Source: Nitrospiraceae bacterium (lineage in GTDB: Bacteria; Nitrospirota; Nitrospiria; Nitrospirales; UBA8639). From it: a stretch of 6,922 bases of DNA. The notes beneath the pieces were generated by a model, which was not told the origin of the DNA, made no database searches, and saw only the letters and a program-made list of their open reading frames with translations. The translations under genes were made by a program, and so were the position numbers. The stretch spans positions 1 through 6,922 of the forward strand of contig DOFS01000529.1 of NCBI GenBank assembly GCA_003523945.1. The letters are read 5' to 3'. Below are positions 6,741 through 6,922 of the stretch, piece by piece (within the stretch, counting starts at the first letter, position 1; each line of letters begins with the position of its first letter).

Positions 6741-6786
6741 AAAAAAAACCGGCCGGCTGCAGAGTAACTCCACAGCCGGCCTTTTT
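6741..6786 (-). terminator. Strong, probably bidirectional Rho-independent terminator
   Basis: GGCCGGCTG (6751-6759) and CAGCCGGCC (6773-6781) form a perfect 9-base stem, extended by a five-pair inner stem with two G-U pairs on the minus-strand RNA and a 3-base loop. Eight T follow after GG on the minus strand (6741-6748), and five T follow directly on the plus strand (6782-6786), so it could work in both directions. It lies 25 bases after the stop of the right-edge gene and is its natural terminator. Confidence 0.88.
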
Positions 6787-6811
6787 CGGAATGCGTACAA
6801 ATGAATAAAGA

Positions 6812-6922
6812 TTACTCTTGGCTGGATTCCTCTTTCATGGGTTTCTTCTTCATTTTACCCATTTTCTCTTTTCCCTGGGCTTCAATTTTATCCGACATAT
6901 CCTTGTCTTTGACACCGGGTGA
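6812..6922 (-). CDS. Lys/Met-rich hypothetical protein, C-terminal part only
   Basis: The frame is open from the right window edge to a TAA at 6812-6814 and shows the last 36 residues of a protein. They are strongly hydrophilic and of low complexity, rich in Lys, Met and Glu (KEKMGKMKKKPMKEE), ending SSQE. This composition recalls small periplasmic or exported Lys/Met-rich tails, but no domain is recognisable and no function is proposed. An internal ATG (residue 9 of the visible part) could start a 28-residue peptide, but a longer protein continuing beyond the window is more likely. The strong hairpin terminator 25 bases downstream supports this being a real 3' end. Confidence 0.65.
   Translation of the reverse strand, partial: SPGVKDKDMSDKIEAQGKEKMGKMKKKPMKEESSQE

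Noticed and set aside
1..6922. Defence system, CRISPR array, insertion sequence or prophage
   Set aside because: No regularly spaced repeats, transposase, integrase, nuclease or phage protein motifs are visible in any frame. The window reads as core metabolism plus envelope genes.

Overview
This looks like ordinary bacterial chromosome from a free-living Gram-negative-type bacterium. It has an outer-membrane beta-barrel, signal peptides and a split (alpha/beta) pyruvate dehydrogenase E1, and base composition near 50% G+C. Nitrospirota (Nitrospira-like) would fit the style of these genes, but that is only an inference. Every protein gene I can support lies on the minus strand, so transcription runs from high to low coordinates.

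In transcription order the window holds: the Lys/Met-rich C-terminal end of a protein cut by the right edge (6812-6922), closed by a strong hairpin terminator (6741-6786); a doubtful 87-residue orphan ORF (6457-6720); a 345-base stretch without a convincing gene; a BON-domain plus DUF1207 outer-membrane beta-barrel protein (4951-6111); a 235-base non-coding stretch with a rod-like foldable element resembling a 6S-type RNA (about 4750-4920); and a second hairpin terminator (4681-4718).

Next comes an AT-rich leader and then the core operon: E1 alpha (3529-4488), E1 beta (2469-3437) and the lipoylated E2 acyltransferase (1074-2378) of a pyruvate-dehydrogenase-type 2-oxo acid dehydrogenase complex. 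E1 alpha/beta decarboxylate pyruvate with thiamine diphosphate and load the acyl group on the E2 lipoyl arm. E2 transfers it to CoA. The E3 dihydrolipoamide dehydrogenase that reoxidises the arm is not in the window. Behind the operon is an exported ankyrin-repeat protein (199-939), then a promoter-like region with an 18-base palindrome and the first 35 codons of a secreted protein cut by the left edge (1-106).

I see no transposase, CRISPR array, phage gene, tRNA or rRNA. The least ordinary items are the structured non-coding element at 4750-4920, the two homologous minus-strand terminators with compensatory base changes, the BON-DUF1207 domain combination, and the palindrome in the leader of the left-edge gene.
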